Assembly: GCF_002929225.1 (NCBI RefSeq)
Contig: NZ_PISM01000021.1
Span: 372,001 to 436,000 of the forward strand
Origin: Stutzerimonas kunmingensis
GTDB taxonomy: Bacteria; Pseudomonadota; Gammaproteobacteria; Pseudomonadales; Pseudomonadaceae
Reading direction: 5' to 3'
DNA length: 64,000 nt
Under the pieces are notes generated by a model. That model saw only the letters and a program-made list of their open reading frames with translations, made no database searches and had not been told where the DNA came from. Position 1 is the first letter of the stretch; the number at the start of each line of letters is the position of its first letter. The translations under genes and the position numbers were made by a program. This document shows positions 1 to 8,837 of the stretch, in pieces.

Positions 1-1404
1 CTCTGTGAACTCATCGATCACAGCACGGCCGTCGAAGCGTCCGTAGCCAGTGTTCTTAGTGCCTCCGTATGGAGCCTGCGCCTCGTTTTGGACAGTCGAG
101 CCGTTAATGTGCACTGAACCATATTCGATGGACATGCCCACGCGCAAAGCACGGTTGATGTCGCGGCCAAATACGCCCGACGACAGGCCATAGGCGCTGT
201 CGTTGGCAATGCGAATGGCCTCTGCTTCGCCGTTGCAACGGATCACCACAGTGATGGGACCGAAGGTCTCCTCATCGTAGATCCGCATGTTGGATTTGAC
301 GTGATCCAGGATCGTGGCCGGCATGACCGCACCTTGGGCCATGCCGCCGCAGGCAACTGTGGCTCCTTTGTCGATCGCGTCCTTGAACAAACCATTGATC
401 CGCTCGCCTGAATTTGGCGAGACCATTGGGCCGATGATGCAGTCGCCAGTTACGCATGGGTCGCCCGCGCTCAAACGCTTGGTCTTTTCGGCAAATTTGG
501 CGACAAATTCGTCGGCAATCTTCTCATCAACCACCAAGCGCTCAGTGGACATGCAGATCTGACCTTGGAACAGGAAGCTACCGAATACCGCTGCCTTGAC
601 AGCTGCGTCGATGTCCGCGTCATCCAGAACAATAAGTGGGGACTTGCCACCGAGCTCCAGCAGGCAGCGCTTGAGGTGTTGCGCGGCCTTCTGCGCGATA
701 ATACTGCCCACGCGGGTGGAGCCCGTGAAGTTGATGCGGCGGATCTCCTTGGCCGAAATCAATGCGTCCGCGATCTCGGGCGAACGGTCAGGCGAAGAAT
801 TGAGATAGTTGAGTACGCCAGCAGGCAGCCCGGCTTCCTGCACGCACTGGGTGATCAGGGCATGCGTCGCGGGACTAAATTCGGAACCTTTGAATACCAC
901 CGTGTTGCCGCAGACCAGCGGATAAGCGATGGCTCGTGCCGCCAGCACTGCGGTGCCGTTCCACGGCACGATGCTCAGGATCGGACCGACCGGCTGACGT
1001 AGCGTCATTGAGAGCGTGTCAGACTTGTCTGTCGGAATAGTTTCCCCCTGAATTTGTGTAGCCAGCGATGCCGCTTCACGGAACACATTGGCTGACATCT
1101 GGACATTGAAGCCGGCCCAAAGAGCGGAGGCTCCCACCTCCTTGGCCATCACTTCGATAAACTCGGGTGTTTTACTTTCCATAACCTCAGCGACCCTCAG
1201 CAGAAGGCGGCGACGCTCCGAAGGTCCAACAGTCTTCCAGGTCTGGAAAGCCTCTTGGGCAGCTTGCGCGGCCTTTAACGCATCCATCACCGTGGAGTTT
1301 GCACACTCCGTCATCACCTCACCACTGACGGGGTGCTTTCGCTCGAAGGTCTGTTGGTCACTGGAATTGACCCAGACATTGTTGATAAACAATTTTGTAT
1401 TCAT
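1..1404 (-). CDS. nahF: Salicylaldehyde dehydrogenase NahF (C-terminus cut by window edge)
   Basis: This gene encodes an NAD-dependent aldehyde dehydrogenase that oxidises salicylaldehyde to salicylate, the last step of the naphthalene upper pathway. The frame is open for 468 codons and runs off the window edge; the family is about 483 residues, so only some 15 C-terminal residues are missing. Visible ALDH features are the cofactor-fold stretch IVPWNGTA, the FTGSTRVG glycine motif, the catalytic Glu in LLELGGKSP, the catalytic Cys in FQGQICMSTERL, and EETFGPI. The ATG at 1404 lies 47 bp after the nahB stop. It follows nahB directly, as in known naphthalene operons of Pseudomonas. The identification rests on remembered family sequence and gene order. 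Confidence 0.95.
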   Translation of the reverse strand, partial: MNTKLFINNVWVNSSDQQTFERKHPVSGEVMTECANSTVMDALKAAQAAQEAFQTWKTVGPSERRRLLLRVAEVMESKTPEFIEVMAKEVGASALWAGFNVQMSANVFREAASLATQIQGETIPTDKSDTLSMTLRQPVGPILSIVPWNGTAVLAARAIAYPLVCGNTVVFKGSEFSPATHALITQCVQEAGLPAGVLNYLNSSPDRSPEIADALISAKEIRRINFTGSTRVGSIIAQKAAQHLKRCLLELGGKSPLIVLDDADIDAAVKAAVFGSFLFQGQICMSTERLVVDEKIADEFVAKFAEKTKRLSAGDPCVTGDCIIGPMVSPNSGERINGLFKDAIDKGATVACGGMAQGAVMPATILDHVKSNMRIYDEETFGPITVVIRCNGEAEAIRIANDSAYGLSSGVFGRDINRALRVGMSIEYGSVHINGSTVQNEAQAPYGGTKNTGYGRFDGRAVIDEFTE

Positions 1405-1451
1405 GCGGTTTGACCAGAAATTTAGTTATTATTTCAAGATAGGCGACAAAC

Positions 1452-2231
1452 CTACTTGCGACCGAGCGCCATCCCTCCATCTATATTAATGACAGTCCCG
1501 GTAATGAATTTCCCTTGATCTCGCGACGCCAACAACAAATAGGGTGCCACTACGTCTTCGGCCTTGGCTGCAAATCCAAGAGGCGTTAGACCCTTGATCA
1601 TGTCCTCGATACCGGGCATGTTTTTCATGTGAGTTTTGTCGAAGCCGGCGCTTGCGGGACCGCTCAGAGACGTCACGGTGCCGCCCGGTGCAACGGCGTT
1701 GACGCGAATGTGGGGAGCCAATTCGTAAGCCAAAGCCTTCATCATGCCCAGGACCGCATGTTTGCTGGCGATGTAGCATGAACCACCAGCACCGACCGTA
1801 TGGGACGACACTGAAGCGGTCATCACCACTGATCCGCTAGTCTTTTTCAGTTCCTGCAGGGCGGCCCTGATACCGCTGAAATAGCTCTTGACATTGATGT
1901 TGAATATCTCATCAAAACTGCTCGATATTTTCTCCCAAGGCTCTTCGATGCCAAGCATGTAATCCCAAATACCGGCATTTGCAATGAAACAATCGAGATG
2001 GCCGAATCTATCGGTTGTTTGCTTTATCAGCTTCTCATTTGTTGCGTGGTCCCGGACATCGCCCACGACGATCTCGAGTGCGTCCTTGAACTCATTGCAA
2101 AGGCTCGCCTTTTGCTCCTCGTTTTGTACGAGAGCGGATACGCAATAACCGGCGGACTTAAAGGATCGAACCAGTGCGAGACCAATTCCTGAGCCAGCAC
2201 CGGTTATCGAAACGACTTGTTGATTGCTCAT
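1452..2231 (-). CDS. nahB: cis-naphthalene dihydrodiol dehydrogenase NahB
   Basis: This is a short-chain dehydrogenase of 259 residues that oxidises cis-1,2-dihydroxy-1,2-dihydronaphthalene to 1,2-dihydroxynaphthalene with NAD. It shows the Rossmann motif TGAGSGIG near residue 11, the NAG motif (IANAGIW), a catalytic Ser in TASVSSH, and the YxxxK pair in SCYIASKHA. The C-terminal IDGGMALGRK is typical of the family. The open frame extends 8 codons further upstream, but the ATG at 2231 (MSNQQVVSITGAG) gives the family length of 259. It lies between nahAd and nahF in the expected order. Confidence 0.95.
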   Translation of the reverse strand: MSNQQVVSITGAGSGIGLALVRSFKSAGYCVSALVQNEEQKASLCNEFKDALEIVVGDVRDHATNEKLIKQTTDRFGHLDCFIANAGIWDYMLGIEEPWEKISSSFDEIFNINVKSYFSGIRAALQELKKTSGSVVMTASVSSHTVGAGGSCYIASKHAVLGMMKALAYELAPHIRVNAVAPGGTVTSLSGPASAGFDKTHMKNMPGIEDMIKGLTPLGFAAKAEDVVAPYLLLASRDQGKFITGTVINIDGGMALGRK

Positions 2232-2300
2232 ACACACAAATTTCCTTTTGAACAATGGGACAGCTTGTAGCTGTCACCATTTTTAAAGGCGATTATTGGG

Positions 2301-2882
2301 TCACAAAAAGATCATCACATTGTGCGTCTGGAATGTGCGCTCTGGATAATCAATCAATCGTTGGACCAACTTACGCGCTCCATCTTCGCCGCGCTTCCAT
2401 TTATCCTCCCGAGTGGCATAGAAGACATCGACTTGATTGCCGCGTCGTGCTCGGTGAACAATGAGGTTGGAGCGAATGTGAAGCAAATCTTCATTTTCGT
2501 CCATTGCAGCCTGGATATTTGTGATGAAACGAGTAAAGCGCACCTTTGGACTATTGCCCCAGTTTTGCGGATCCAGTTGATGCGCTACGCGAACTTCCAG
2601 TTGTTCATAATTCTCGTTGAAAATGTTCATGGTTTCATTGAGCTGGTAACGGCGCTCGGAAGCTGAGCGCAGTTCGCGTGAGATAATCTGATATTTCACC
2701 TCTGAGTCCACGCAGTGCTCTAACCAGGCGCGGTAAGCCTGAATGTCTAAAAGATGCGCTTCCCGGGTTAGCAACGTGGTAGCTTCTTGTTGCAAAGCCT
2801 CGTCGCCGGAATTGAAGAAACGAAGAAACTCTTCGGCGTCGTGGGCGGAGACAAGCTTGTCTTCCTGAATATTAATCATCAT
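2301..2882 (-). CDS. nahAd: Naphthalene 1,2-dioxygenase small (beta) subunit NahAd
   Basis: This is the 193-residue beta subunit of the ring-hydroxylating dioxygenase. It forms the structural half of the alpha3beta3 hexamer and carries no metal centre. Family-typical stretches are DIQAYRAWLEHCV, the RYQLNETMN region, DPQNWGNSPKVRFTRF and the C-terminal TFQTHNVMIFL. The usual length is 194, so one residue appears to be lost near AAMDENEDLLHIR. The gene starts 15 bp after the nahAc stop, so the two are cotranscribed. ATG at 2882 and ATG at 2879 are adjacent; the upstream one matches the usual MMIN start. Confidence 0.95.
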   Translation of the reverse strand: MMINIQEDKLVSAHDAEEFLRFFNSGDEALQQEATTLLTREAHLLDIQAYRAWLEHCVDSEVKYQIISRELRSASERRYQLNETMNIFNENYEQLEVRVAHQLDPQNWGNSPKVRFTRFITNIQAAMDENEDLLHIRSNLIVHRARRGNQVDVFYATREDKWKRGEDGARKLVQRLIDYPERTFQTHNVMIFL

Positions 2883-2897
2883 GGTCCCTCTCGTCTG

Positions 2898-4247
2898 TTA
2901 GCGATCAGTAGTCTTTGTCAGTTCGGTATGCCAATTTTTAGAGACATCCTCGAATTCAGCCCAGCTAGAGCTGCTGATGTGCGCGCCGTAAGCCCGATAG
3001 AAGCCACGATAACTGGTCTCGCCAATCGCCGATTTGCCGACGATGCCAGGATAAACCTCGTCGCCGTATACGTCCCCGCCGAAACCCAGGTTGGAAACCA
3101 GATCGCCATCTCTGGACTGATATTTCTTGGCGTTTTGCGATGCCGTTTCCATATTGTCGTTGTCGTCGCTTTCCCAGAAGCCAGCAGGCCCAAACGTTCT
3201 CTGAACCGCGTCGACCAAGCGGCGCTTGAGATCCTCGGGCATGTCTTTTTCGACCATGGCGTAGGTCCATACCTCAGTGGTATTTGCGTCGATCGGGTGC
3301 CATACCTTGAAGACACCCGAGCAGGTCAGAAAACTGTTGTTCGGGAAAACGGTGCCGTTGAGGTGGCTACGATAGATTCGTGCGCGAACCTCGCCAATTT
3401 CTTTGTTCAGCCGTTCCTGCTTAGCACCGCCGAAGGCCATCAATTCCGGAACCAGGTCTGCGCTGTGCACGCCTGAATATCCGTCCCACAACACACCCAT
3501 GCCGCTGCCGTATTTGGAGGTCATTTGCAGACCTGCACCTTCTGGGGGCAAAGCTGCGTTGCCAGCTAACGACGAGAAGACCGACTGCCCTGAGCGAAGC
3601 GAAGACGCATGCGTCCAACCCACGTGGTACGCATCCCCCGCAAAGTTTTCCGCGGGCGCTTTCCAGTTAGCCTTGATTATGACCTTGCCTGGAGGACCGA
3701 TCAGTTCTAGCCCTCCGGAATGCTTAAACATAGGCTCCAGGTACCAGCCAGCGTCCCCCATGTAGTCTTTGAGAGAAGGGGCTTCCTCATCGAAGCAACC
3801 ATAGATGAAGCCATGGAAGCTCTCTACACGAGCGACTTCTTTCAATCCCATACATTTCTTGTCGAGCGCCTCGCCATACAGTTCTTTTTCAAACGGGACG
3901 CTCTGCAGTTCACCGTTAGCGCCGAAGCCCCAGCCGTGATAGCTGCAAACGAAACCTTTAGCATTACCTGCTTCTGCGTGTACCAGCGTCTTGCCACGGT
4001 GACGACAAACGTTCAGGAAAGCACGAATCGAACCGTCGTTCTGCCTGGAGACGATAACCTCATCAACCCCCATTTTTGCCGTAACATAGTCGCCAGGGGA
4101 TGGAATCAGGCTGTCATGAGTCAGGAAAAGCCAGTTCCGAGCAAAAATGGTTTCCAGTTCGCGCTGGAAAAGTTCTTCGTCGCCATGAATCAGGTGTTTT
4201 TGGGTCAGCCCAGATTCAGTCACCAAGGTTTTATTTTTGTAATTCAT
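2898..4247 (-). CDS. nahAc: Naphthalene 1,2-dioxygenase large (alpha) subunit NahAc
   Basis: This 449-residue protein is the catalytic Rieske non-haem iron subunit that adds O2 to naphthalene to form cis-1,2-dihydrodiol. The Rieske ligands C81, H83, C101 and H104 are present (CRHRGKT and CSYHGW). Mononuclear iron ligands H208 and H213 are in DAYHVGWTH, with the bridging D205 just before them and D362 in FWESDDND. F352, known in the family to control regio- and enantioselectivity, is present in RTFGPAGF. Its length equals that of characterised NahAc/NdoB. Because no key residue is missing, an active enzyme is expected. It could also act on related bicyclic aromatics. Confidence 0.97.
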   Translation of the reverse strand: MNYKNKTLVTESGLTQKHLIHGDEELFQRELETIFARNWLFLTHDSLIPSPGDYVTAKMGVDEVIVSRQNDGSIRAFLNVCRHRGKTLVHAEAGNAKGFVCSYHGWGFGANGELQSVPFEKELYGEALDKKCMGLKEVARVESFHGFIYGCFDEEAPSLKDYMGDAGWYLEPMFKHSGGLELIGPPGKVIIKANWKAPAENFAGDAYHVGWTHASSLRSGQSVFSSLAGNAALPPEGAGLQMTSKYGSGMGVLWDGYSGVHSADLVPELMAFGGAKQERLNKEIGEVRARIYRSHLNGTVFPNNSFLTCSGVFKVWHPIDANTTEVWTYAMVEKDMPEDLKRRLVDAVQRTFGPAGFWESDDNDNMETASQNAKKYQSRDGDLVSNLGFGGDVYGDEVYPGIVGKSAIGETSYRGFYRAYGAHISSSSWAEFEDVSKNWHTELTKTTDR

Positions 4248-4316
4248 ATTTTCACCTAAAAAAATCGAATGGGGGGGATTACGCTCTAGGGTCCGGGGTG
4301 CCTCCTATTAAAATTC

Positions 4317-4631
4317 TCAGCTCAAATCAATCATCACACGCTGGCCCTCAATCTTCACCGGGTATGTTTTGATGTTCTGTGTCACAGGGGCGCACAAGGC
4401 CCTGCCTGTGCAAACATCAAATCGACCTTGATGCAAAGGACATTCAATTTCTCTGCCTTCTAGAAAGCCATCACTCATGCGGGCAGCACCATGTGTGCAC
4501 AGGTTGTCGGTAGCGTAGATTTCGCCTTCCACTTCATACAGCGCTAGTTCCTTGCCTTCGACTGTCACGCCGAGGACGTCACCTTCAGGGATTTCATAAA
4601 GAGCGACTGCGTCAATCCATTTTTCTGTCAT
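4317..4631 (-). CDS. nahAb: Naphthalene dioxygenase Rieske ferredoxin NahAb
   Basis: This is a 104-residue Rieske [2Fe-2S] ferredoxin that carries electrons from NahAa to the oxygenase NahAc. The cluster ligands are the Cys/His pairs in [10 protein letters not shown] and [10 protein letters not shown]. The open frame extends 14 codons upstream, but the ATG at 4631 (MTEKWIDAV) gives the family length. A 143 bp gap separates it from the reductase gene upstream, and 69 bp separate it from nahAc. Both gaps are larger than elsewhere in the operon, but no promoter or terminator is obvious in them. Confidence 0.95.
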   Translation of the reverse strand: MTEKWIDAVALYEIPEGDVLGVTVEGKELALYEVEGEIYATDNLCTHGAARMSDGFLEGREIECPLHQGRFDVCTGRALCAPVTQNIKTYPVKIEGQRVMIDLS

Positions 4632-4774
4632 AAAGCTATCTTCAAATGGGGTAATGATGGAGTTAGAGATCATCCAGCTGTCCTAAATATTCAGACGCGG
4701 CTGTTGTTAGTGATGCTCATTTAAGTGTCTTCCTGATGAATTCTCGATGTACAGAGGTGCAGGGTCGGGGCAAT

Positions 4775-5761
4775 TCAGACCCCGCTGGGATAGAAGGCGT
4801 CGGCATAAATATGCTCGGGCGATATTCCAAGATCTTTGGCGACGGTGCATAGAGCGTCAACCATCGCTGGTGCGCCGCACAGGTAGGCTCTCCACCCAGC
4901 CAGCGAGGGAATGTCTTTTTCAATCAAATCGGTAATTAGGCCGGCCCGCTGGCCCTCATTAATCGGGCCCGTCGCGATCACTGTATGGACAGTCAGTTGA
5001 GGGTGGATAGCCGCGAGTTGGTTCAATCGGTCTGCGTCGTAAAGGTCTTGCTGACTGCGCACCCCGAAATAAAGGTGGATGGGGTTCGTCATTCCCGACT
5101 TCAGCGCGCCGCGAACAATCGACAGCACCGGTGCGAGTCCGGTCCCGCCGCCCACACACAGCATCGGCCCGGTGTGAGCCTGACGCAGATAGGCCGTACC
5201 AAGAGGCCCACTCAACTTAATGCTTGTACCTTCGCGGACGTGCTCGAAAATATACTCCGTGACACGCCCGCCCGGCACTTTGCGGATATGGAACTCCATT
5301 TCTTGGTCATCTGGCAGACCAGCCATTGAATATGGACGCACATGTTCGGGACTGAACTGTAGCATCGCGTACTGTCCGGGTGAGAACTCGAAGGGCTTGG
5401 CGAGGCGAATGCGGATGCGGCGAATATCGTGAGTGGGCGACTCGACGGCGACAACCATGCCTTTGATGATTCGCGCCGGGTGAGTGACTATGTCGTCTGA
5501 GTCTATGATCTCAATTGCGCAATTGCTGGTGAGCACTGACTGACAGGCGAGTACATAATGCTCTTCGATGCGATTTGAGTCACCGCTTTTCGCCGCCGAA
5601 CTAATGACGCTGCCATCTATAACTCGGCAGCGGCAAGTACCGCATCGTCCAGACATACAGCTGTAGGAAATACCCACACGGTGCTCACGGAGCACTTCCA
5701 AAAGGTTGGCACCGGAATCAAAAGGCAAGCGGCGATTGTTCGGTAGTACGAGAAGTTCCAT
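4775..5761 (-). CDS. nahAa: Naphthalene dioxygenase ferredoxin reductase NahAa
   Basis: This 328-residue flavoprotein passes electrons from NAD(P)H to the ferredoxin NahAb. The N-terminal third is a plant-type [2Fe-2S] domain with ligands in [10 protein letters not shown] and a later Cys in VLACQS. The middle FAD domain shows RPYSMAG, and the C-terminal NAD domain shows GGGTGLAP and the end motif [12 protein letters not shown]. It is the first gene of the operon. A candidate NahR site and promoter lie within 105 bp upstream, between this gene and the integrase. Confidence 0.95.
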   Translation of the reverse strand: MELLVLPNNRRLPFDSGANLLEVLREHRVGISYSCMSGRCGTCRCRVIDGSVISSAAKSGDSNRIEEHYVLACQSVLTSNCAIEIIDSDDIVTHPARIIKGMVVAVESPTHDIRRIRIRLAKPFEFSPGQYAMLQFSPEHVRPYSMAGLPDDQEMEFHIRKVPGGRVTEYIFEHVREGTSIKLSGPLGTAYLRQAHTGPMLCVGGGTGLAPVLSIVRGALKSGMTNPIHLYFGVRSQQDLYDADRLNQLAAIHPQLTVHTVIATGPINEGQRAGLITDLIEKDIPSLAGWRAYLCGAPAMVDALCTVAKDLGISPEHIYADAFYPSGV

Positions 5762-5812
5762 AGATCTAGCTTCTTTATTTATATGTTTTATGGTTCCATG
5801 GTCATTGACTGT

Positions 5813-5863
5813 ATTCTAATAGTCAATAAACCATAAATGAATATTAGTATCACTAATATGAAT
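5813..5863 (-). promoter_or_regulatory. Candidate nah operon promoter with LysR-type (NahR-like) operator
   Basis: On the minus strand, positions 5863-5849 read ATTCATATTAGTGAT. This is a T-N11-A LysR-type box that resembles the published NahR consensus (ATTCA...TGAT). Downstream, TTCATT (5841-5836) and TAGAAT (5818-5813) sit 17 bp apart as possible -35 and -10 elements. The box partly overlaps a 7-bp inverted repeat (ATATTAG/CTAATAT). The nahR gene itself is not in the window. The spacing is one base shorter than the consensus as I remember it, so the call is tentative. Confidence 0.45.
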
Positions 5864-5899
5864 AATGTCCAGGCCATCCCTTACCGGCCCGTTGTTTGA

Positions 5900-7753
5900 C
5901 TACACGACCCCGACCCGCAGCGGGGTCCATTCGCTTTCCTTCACCGCTGTGCTCACGGCCATGACGAGCTTGTCGAGATTGCTGGCAGTCACGCCCTCCA
6001 GTGCCGAGCGCCCCCGCAGCATCGAGCGCGGCTGCAGCAGTGCATGGTAGATCTGCCAAGGGTCCGCACCCCTGGTCAGCTTCAGGACAGACTGGATCAG
6101 CTCGTGCTTGAGCGGGTCGAGGTGCCAGTCCGGCACGCGCTGGCCGCGGTTGCCCACGTTCAAAGCCAGCAAGTTGCCCGCCTGGATCTCATAGCTGATC
6201 CACCTGCGGGATTTGCCCGCTATCTTGGCAAACGCAGCGACGGGAAGGTTGTGCGGCGCTTCGAAGACATCGAACAAATCCATTCTCTCGCGCTGAATGT
6301 CCGAAGGTACCAGCGGCGCGGCCGATCGCTGGGGCGGCACTGCCGGCAGCCGATGTGCGGCGGCAGAAACCAACGGCATGGCGTCACCCGGCTTCGTCAC
6401 GAGCAGGCTTGGCGAAGCGGCAACCGGCGTAGAGGGCGCGCTTGCGGTTTGCTCAGTGGGGAATGCGGGCACGCCTTCCAGATGCACGGTGAGCGGCATG
6501 CTGGCCGCCTCGACCTGGTTCTGCTCGAAGAGGTCGAGGCGATCGGCCCAGTCCTGCATCATGCGTCGACGCTGCTCCACGTACGCGGCATGGTTGTAGG
6601 TCGCGCTGACCTTGTTGGGATCGACATGCGAAAGCTGTGCATCCACCCAGACTTTCGGGTAGCCGATCTCGTTGAGCGCAGTGGACATCGTGCCACGGAT
6701 ACCGTGTCCGGTCAGGCGTTCCTGATAGCCCATGCGTTTGAGCGCACCATTGAGCGTGTTCTCGCTGATGCGCTTCTTCAGGTCGCTGTCGTGCCGGAAC
6801 AGGTAGCGCTGGGCCGGCTTGAACTCATCGAGCAGGTGCCGGACGATCTCCATGGCCTGAATCGACAGCGGCACGATGTAGGGCGGGATGTCCTTCGGCT
6901 GCTGCCGCTTCTTGCGCATATCCACCTGGAGTTGCTTCACGACGTCGGGCGGGATGATCCACAGCCCTCGGTCCAGATCGAATTGATCCGGCATCGCCTG
7001 CCGCAGCTCTCCGGTTCGCACGCCGGTCAGCAGCAATAGCCGCAGCCCGAGCTGGGTCTGCCGCCGGCCGCGATAGCTGCGCAGCCGCTGCAACAGCCTT
7101 GGCAGCTCGGCCATGCGCAGGAACGGGTTGTGGTTGACGGGTGGCAGCGGCAGCGCCACCACATCGAGATCGAAGGCGGGGTTCTGCTCCAGGCCCGGCA
7201 CGATCACCAGCGCGTAGCGGAACAGTTGGTTGAACCACGTCCTGACTTTCTCGGCGACGGAGAGCGCCCTGCGCTTCTCGATCCTGGCGATCACCTCCAG
7301 GAGGTCGGGCCGCTTGATCTCATAGATCGACTGCTTGCCCAAGGTCGGCAGCACATCCTTGTCGAAGATGCGCGGAAGGATCGAGAGAGTCGTCTGCCGG
7401 CCTTCCTTGAGGCTGAGCCCGCGATGCTTGAGCCACTTGCGATACACCGCCTCGAAGGTGTTTTCGTCGGCGAGCCGGACAGCGGTGCGCTTCTGCTTGC
7501 GGTGATCGCGAGGATTGGTGCCTTTGGCCAGCAGGGCGCGCGCTTCATCGCGCAGGCTGCGGGCCTCGCGAAGCGTCACCTCCGGGTAGGTGCCGAGCGA
7601 CATCCGCTTCTGCTTGCCCGCCCAGTAGTAGCGGAAGTGCCAAGTCCTGCCACCGGCAGCGGTGACGGCCAGGGAGAGGCCATCCAGGTCAGGGAGGGTG
7701 TATGCCTTGCCAGTCGCCTTGGCCTGTCGAACGGCCAGGTCTGAGAGTGCCAT
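5900..7753 (-). CDS. intB13-like: Tyrosine recombinase (ICEclc/IntB13-type integrase)
   Basis: This 617-residue integrase is much longer than ordinary phage integrases and matches the long ICEclc/PAGI-2 class. The N-terminus (MALSDLAVRQAKATGKAYTL, ending LSLAVTAAGG) is a DUF4102-type arm-binding domain. The catalytic domain shows the first Arg in LTGVRTGELR, HxxR in LTGHGIRGTM, a second His in QLSHVD, and the Tyr nucleophile in NHAAYVEQRR. About 190 extra C-terminal residues follow. The ATG at 7753 has GGAG 8 bp upstream; the frame is open 14 codons further but matches no known N-terminus. It lies just inside the 3' end of tRNA-Gly and is transcribed into the element, as ICEclc-type integrases are. 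Confidence 0.93.
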   Translation of the reverse strand: MALSDLAVRQAKATGKAYTLPDLDGLSLAVTAAGGRTWHFRYYWAGKQKRMSLGTYPEVTLREARSLRDEARALLAKGTNPRDHRKQKRTAVRLADENTFEAVYRKWLKHRGLSLKEGRQTTLSILPRIFDKDVLPTLGKQSIYEIKRPDLLEVIARIEKRRALSVAEKVRTWFNQLFRYALVIVPGLEQNPAFDLDVVALPLPPVNHNPFLRMAELPRLLQRLRSYRGRRQTQLGLRLLLLTGVRTGELRQAMPDQFDLDRGLWIIPPDVVKQLQVDMRKKRQQPKDIPPYIVPLSIQAMEIVRHLLDEFKPAQRYLFRHDSDLKKRISENTLNGALKRMGYQERLTGHGIRGTMSTALNEIGYPKVWVDAQLSHVDPNKVSATYNHAAYVEQRRRMMQDWADRLDLFEQNQVEAASMPLTVHLEGVPAFPTEQTASAPSTPVAASPSLLVTKPGDAMPLVSAAAHRLPAVPPQRSAAPLVPSDIQRERMDLFDVFEAPHNLPVAAFAKIAGKSRRWISYEIQAGNLLALNVGNRGQRVPDWHLDPLKHELIQSVLKLTRGADPWQIYHALLQPRSMLRGRSALEGVTASNLDKLVMAVSTAVKESEWTPLRVGVV

Positions 7754-7846
7754 GCTCTTGCTCCGAACATGAGTCAGGAACCAGATGCTGGTCACGTCGA
7801 CCTCGCCTCTCCATCAACAATCCGGAATCAGCCGCGCCCGCAAAAA

Positions 7847-7982
7847 TGGACTTGTTTGTGGACTTAAAAGTCCCGGCTGTAGGCGGATCGCAGTGGACCA
7901 CAGCAGAACGTCAAAGAGAGAAAAAGTCTTTGTGTGGCAACGACTTGCAGACTCTCTTGGACTTCTGCGGAAGTCCGCAGAA
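7847..7982. repeat. GGACTT/AAGTCC repeats and overlapping hairpins next to the attachment site
   Basis: TGGACTT occurs at 7847-7853, 7859-7865 and 7958-7964, and its inverse AAGTCC at 7868-7873 and 7971-7976. The last pair forms a perfect 7-bp hairpin (7959-7965 with 7970-7976). It overlaps a second perfect 9-bp inverted repeat (7963-7971 with 7974-7982), so the two structures exclude each other. All lie between the integrase start and the tRNA 3' end. They could be recombinase arm sites, an integrase operator, or a tRNA terminator; the sequence alone cannot decide. Confidence 0.5.
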
Positions 7983-7990
7983 TGATGCAG

Positions 7991-8008
7991 TGGAGCGGGC
8001 GAAGGGAA
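7991..8008 (-). other. Probable integrative-element attachment site (att core at tRNA-Gly 3' end)
   Basis: IntB13-type integrases recombine at the last 18 bp of tRNA-Gly genes. Here the last 18 bases of the tRNA, ending in CCA at 7991, directly face the integrase gene, so they should form one att end of the element. The matching second copy is not in the window, so the core length cannot be measured. Confidence 0.65.
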
Positions 8009-8064
8009 TCGAACCCTCGTCATGAGCTTGGGAAGCTCAGGTAATGCCATTATACGACGCCCGC
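7991..8064 (-). tRNA. tRNA-Gly (anticodon CCC)
   Basis: The minus strand gives a 74-nt cloverleaf. The acceptor strands GCGGGCG and CGCCCGC pair perfectly. The anticodon stem TGAGC/GCTCA holds the loop TTCCCAA with anticodon CCC. The T arm reads GAGGGTTCGATTCCCTT, and CCA is encoded. The 3' end is the integration target of the adjacent element and appears intact after insertion. Confidence 0.95.
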
Positions 8065-8144
8065 TCAGGGGTGCCTTTGTACCAGAAGGTTTGGGTGAAA
8101 TGAAGGGCGACCCCGGGTTTTTCTGGCTGGCAGGCGAAAACGGC

Positions 8145-8837
8145 CTAGATTTGCGCGATCTCGTGGTCGGTCAGCGATCGATACCGGCCCGGCTCAAGTG
8201 CTGGGTCCAGCATCAGAGGGCCCATGCTTTCGCGGTGCAGGGCGGTAACCTTGTTGTTGAAGTGGCCAAACATGCGCTTGACCTGATGGTAGCGGCCCTC
8301 GTGCAGGGTGAGGCGGGCCTTGTTTGAAGCGAGTATCACGAGCTCGGCGGGAAGGGTGGTGAGATTTTCGAAACGGAAGTACATGCCTCGGGCAAAAACG
8401 TCGACGCACGCTGGGTCAATTTCGTTTTCGGTTTCAAGCAGGTAGACCTTGCCCTGCAGGCTGGTTGGTTGAGTCAGGCGGCGGGACCACTGACCGTCGT
8501 TGGTGAGCAGCATAAGGCCGGTGGTATTGAAGTCGAGACGGCCGGCGATGTGCAGGTCCTGCTTGTCCGGTTCGTCGATCAGGTCCAGCACGGTGCGATG
8601 CGCCGTATCCTTGGTAGCGCTGACGCAGCCTGCCGGCTTATGCAGCATCAGGTAACGGGCCGGCTTTCCAGCCTGCAGCGATTCTCCCTCCAGCTCGATG
8701 CGATCAAAGACACGAATTTCCTGGTCCATGGCCTGGCTGACTTTGCCGTTCACCATCACTCGGCCTTCGGCCACTAGGCGCCGGACATCCTGACGGCTTA
8801 AGCGCGCGCGGTTGCCGAGGTAGCGGTCAAGGCGCAT
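8145..8837 (-). CDS. rsuA: 16S rRNA pseudouridine synthase (RsuA family)
   Basis: This 230-residue protein has an N-terminal S4 RNA-binding domain (MRLDRYLGN, ending VNGKVSQAMDQEI) followed by the RsuA/RluB catalytic domain, with the catalytic Asp in AGRLDFNTTGLMLLTNDG. RsuA makes pseudouridine 516 of 16S rRNA, and its usual length is 231. The open frame extends 31 codons upstream through an Ala/Pro-rich stretch that is really the 3' end of the neighbouring CWC gene. The ATG at 8837 is therefore preferred, overlapping that gene by 11 bp. Confidence 0.88.
   Translation of the reverse strand: MRLDRYLGNRARLSRQDVRRLVAEGRVMVNGKVSQAMDQEIRVFDRIELEGESLQAGKPARYLMLHKPAGCVSATKDTAHRTVLDLIDEPDKQDLHIAGRLDFNTTGLMLLTNDGQWSRRLTQPTSLQGKVYLLETENEIDPACVDVFARGMYFRFENLTTLPAELVILASNKARLTLHEGRYHQVKRMFGHFNNKVTALHRESMGPLMLDPALEPGRYRSLTDHEIAQI

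Noticed and set aside
4632..4774. Possible small gene or internal promoter between nahAa and nahAb
   Set aside because: The 143 bp contain no open frame with a ribosome site and no clear promoter pair; probably an untranslated spacer of the operon.
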